Below, piece by piece: positions 7,748 to 8,613 of a stretch of DNA of 8,613 bases. Every line of letters starts with the position of its first letter. Positions within the stretch are counted from its first letter, which is position 1. The position numbers and the translations under genes were made by a program. This stretch comes from an uncultured Collinsella sp. (lineage in GTDB: Bacteria; Actinomycetota; Coriobacteriia; Coriobacteriales; Coriobacteriaceae), in NCBI GenBank assembly GCA_958447915.1, contig CAUDCB010000079.1, positions 1 to 8,613 of the forward strand, given 5' to 3'. Under the pieces are notes generated by a model. That model did no database searches. It saw only the letters and a list, made by a program, of their open reading frames with translations, and had not been told where the DNA came from.

Positions 7748-8613
7748 CCCCTTTCGATCTTTGGAACACTCAGGCGCACCATCAACGGAGATACGGCGCC
7801 CAAGACCACCAGCAGAGCGCCCGATGCGCCGACGACCTCTCCAAAAGGCATCGCGTTCGTCCCTCGCCCAAGGAACCCAATCGTCCCCACCTGGGAAGCG
7901 GGATCAAACGAGGCGAATGGAGCCAGCAGCGCGACGCCCATGCCCACGCTTTCAACATGAGCGCTCAACGAACCCAACACCAAGAGAACCGCGCAAACCA
8001 TTCCGGTGACAACGGGGTTGCGGCTAATCGCTGCTGTCAACGCAGCGACGACGGAAATCACGCCGTATGCCATGACCAGCAACGGAATACTGCACAACAC
8101 CGCCTCCCCCACCATGGACGTTGTCGAAGCTCCCGCCCGAATGAGAGCGACGGGATACTCCGATCCACCCGCACCGTTCTTAATCACGGACACAACGACA
8201 GCGGGAACCATCGACACCAAAAGCAGCACCAAGCCAAGCAGGAGAGCCAGCGCAACAGCCGTCAGAAAACGCACATGCGCTGTTGCGGGGATCTGGAGAA
8301 CCAGAAGGGAACGACACTGCAGGTGGGTGCACGCGAGCGATGTGACAACCACGGGCAACAGCAAAAATAAGGAGGGAAGCGCTGCCTGGAGATACGAAAG
8401 GAGGATTAATGGGGGCATCTTCGTACTTAACTCGTAAACCTTGGGGTCCGGCAAGCTCGCGATCGACTCAAGCAGAAGGGCGCGCGCCTCCGCACGAGAA
8501 GGAGTCTCCGGCTCGATTCCGATCGATTGCAGGAGAGTCGCATCTGCCGCGCCCAGCTCACCTCGAGCGCGCTCGTACGTCGCAAGGCTTCGAAACCCCT
8601 CCGCAGGCATAGG
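7744..8613 (-). CDS. ABC-2 type exporter permease, 5' end beyond the window
   Basis: Membrane subunit of the split exporter. The frame is open to the right edge. The Met at 8610 is unlikely to be the start, because the homologous half of the fused protein has an extra membrane segment and about 100 more residues in front. In the visible 288 residues there are about five hydrophobic segments: near 66-94, 115-143, 166-195, 199-216 and 256-280. They match segments 2-6 of the fused protein in order and spacing. Shared features include the PxLxxLxYxxAxxPSxLxxxP stretch at the first visible segment and EYPVALI with GASTT (about 151-163). The polar residues before the first visible segment would lie outside the cell. 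The stop is TGA, overlapping the ATPase start by four bases. The substrate is unknown. Upstream operon genes are not visible. Confidence 0.88.
   Translation of the reverse strand, partial: PMPAEGFRSLATYERARGELGAADATLLQSIGIEPETPSRAEARALLLESIASLPDPKVYELSTKMPPLILLSYLQAALPSLFLLLPVVVTSLACTHLQCRSLLVLQIPATAHVRFLTAVALALLLGLVLLLVSMVPAVVVSVIKNGAGGSEYPVALIRAGASTTSMVGEAVLCSIPLLVMAYGVISVVAALTAAISRNPVVTGMVCAVLLVLGSLSAHVESVGMGVALLAPFASFDPASQVGTIGFLGRGTNAMPFGEVVGASGALLVVLGAVSPLMVRLSVPKIERG

Noticed and set aside
7029..8612. Plus-strand frames opposite the ATPase and permease
   Set aside because: They overlap each other and the well-supported minus-strand genes, and have Arg/Ser/Thr-rich translations with no motifs.

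Overview
The window is a bacterial chromosomal segment, GC-rich by eye, in which every supported gene lies on the minus strand. Order along transcription is: ABC permease (cut by the window's right edge) > ABC ATPase > possible 43-codon ORF > fused permease-ATPase > rpmE > secA > prfB. The GC-rich coding, a release factor 2 gene with no frameshift, an L31 with a long Ala/Lys/Glu tail and a structured leader in front of rpmE together suggest an actinobacterium of the class Coriobacteriia, probably Collinsella-like. That placement rests on recognition and was not tested by search.

Right part (5036-8613): two related ABC-2 type exporter modules in tandem. The right-hand module is split into a permease and an ATPase that overlap by four bases (ATGA). 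The left-hand module carries the same two halves, in the same order, as one 602-residue polypeptide. Conserved motifs align in both halves and both ATPases carry the same Walker A variant, so they look like an old tandem duplication in which one copy was fused (or the other split). Substrate is unknown. The rest of the operon, its promoter and any regulator lie beyond the right edge.

Middle (4345-4962): rpmE is a self-contained unit. It has a candidate sigma-70 type promoter, a 5' leader with two look-alike hairpins and a stretch able to mask the Shine-Dalgarno, the L31 gene with all four zinc cysteines, and a strong intrinsic terminator. The leader fits autogenous control by a ribosomal protein.

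Left part (1-4344): secA and prfB form a translationally coupled pair (stop and start overlap as TAATG), an order also known in Firmicutes. The 261-base gap before secA holds a long hairpin, symmetric about one point, that pairs almost completely only when read as minus-strand RNA, plus a second inverted repeat. After prfB come two tandem terminator-like repeats. The most notable protein observation is in prfB: the tripeptide that reads the stop codon is Ser-Pro-Thr rather than the usual Ser-Pro-Phe of RF2.
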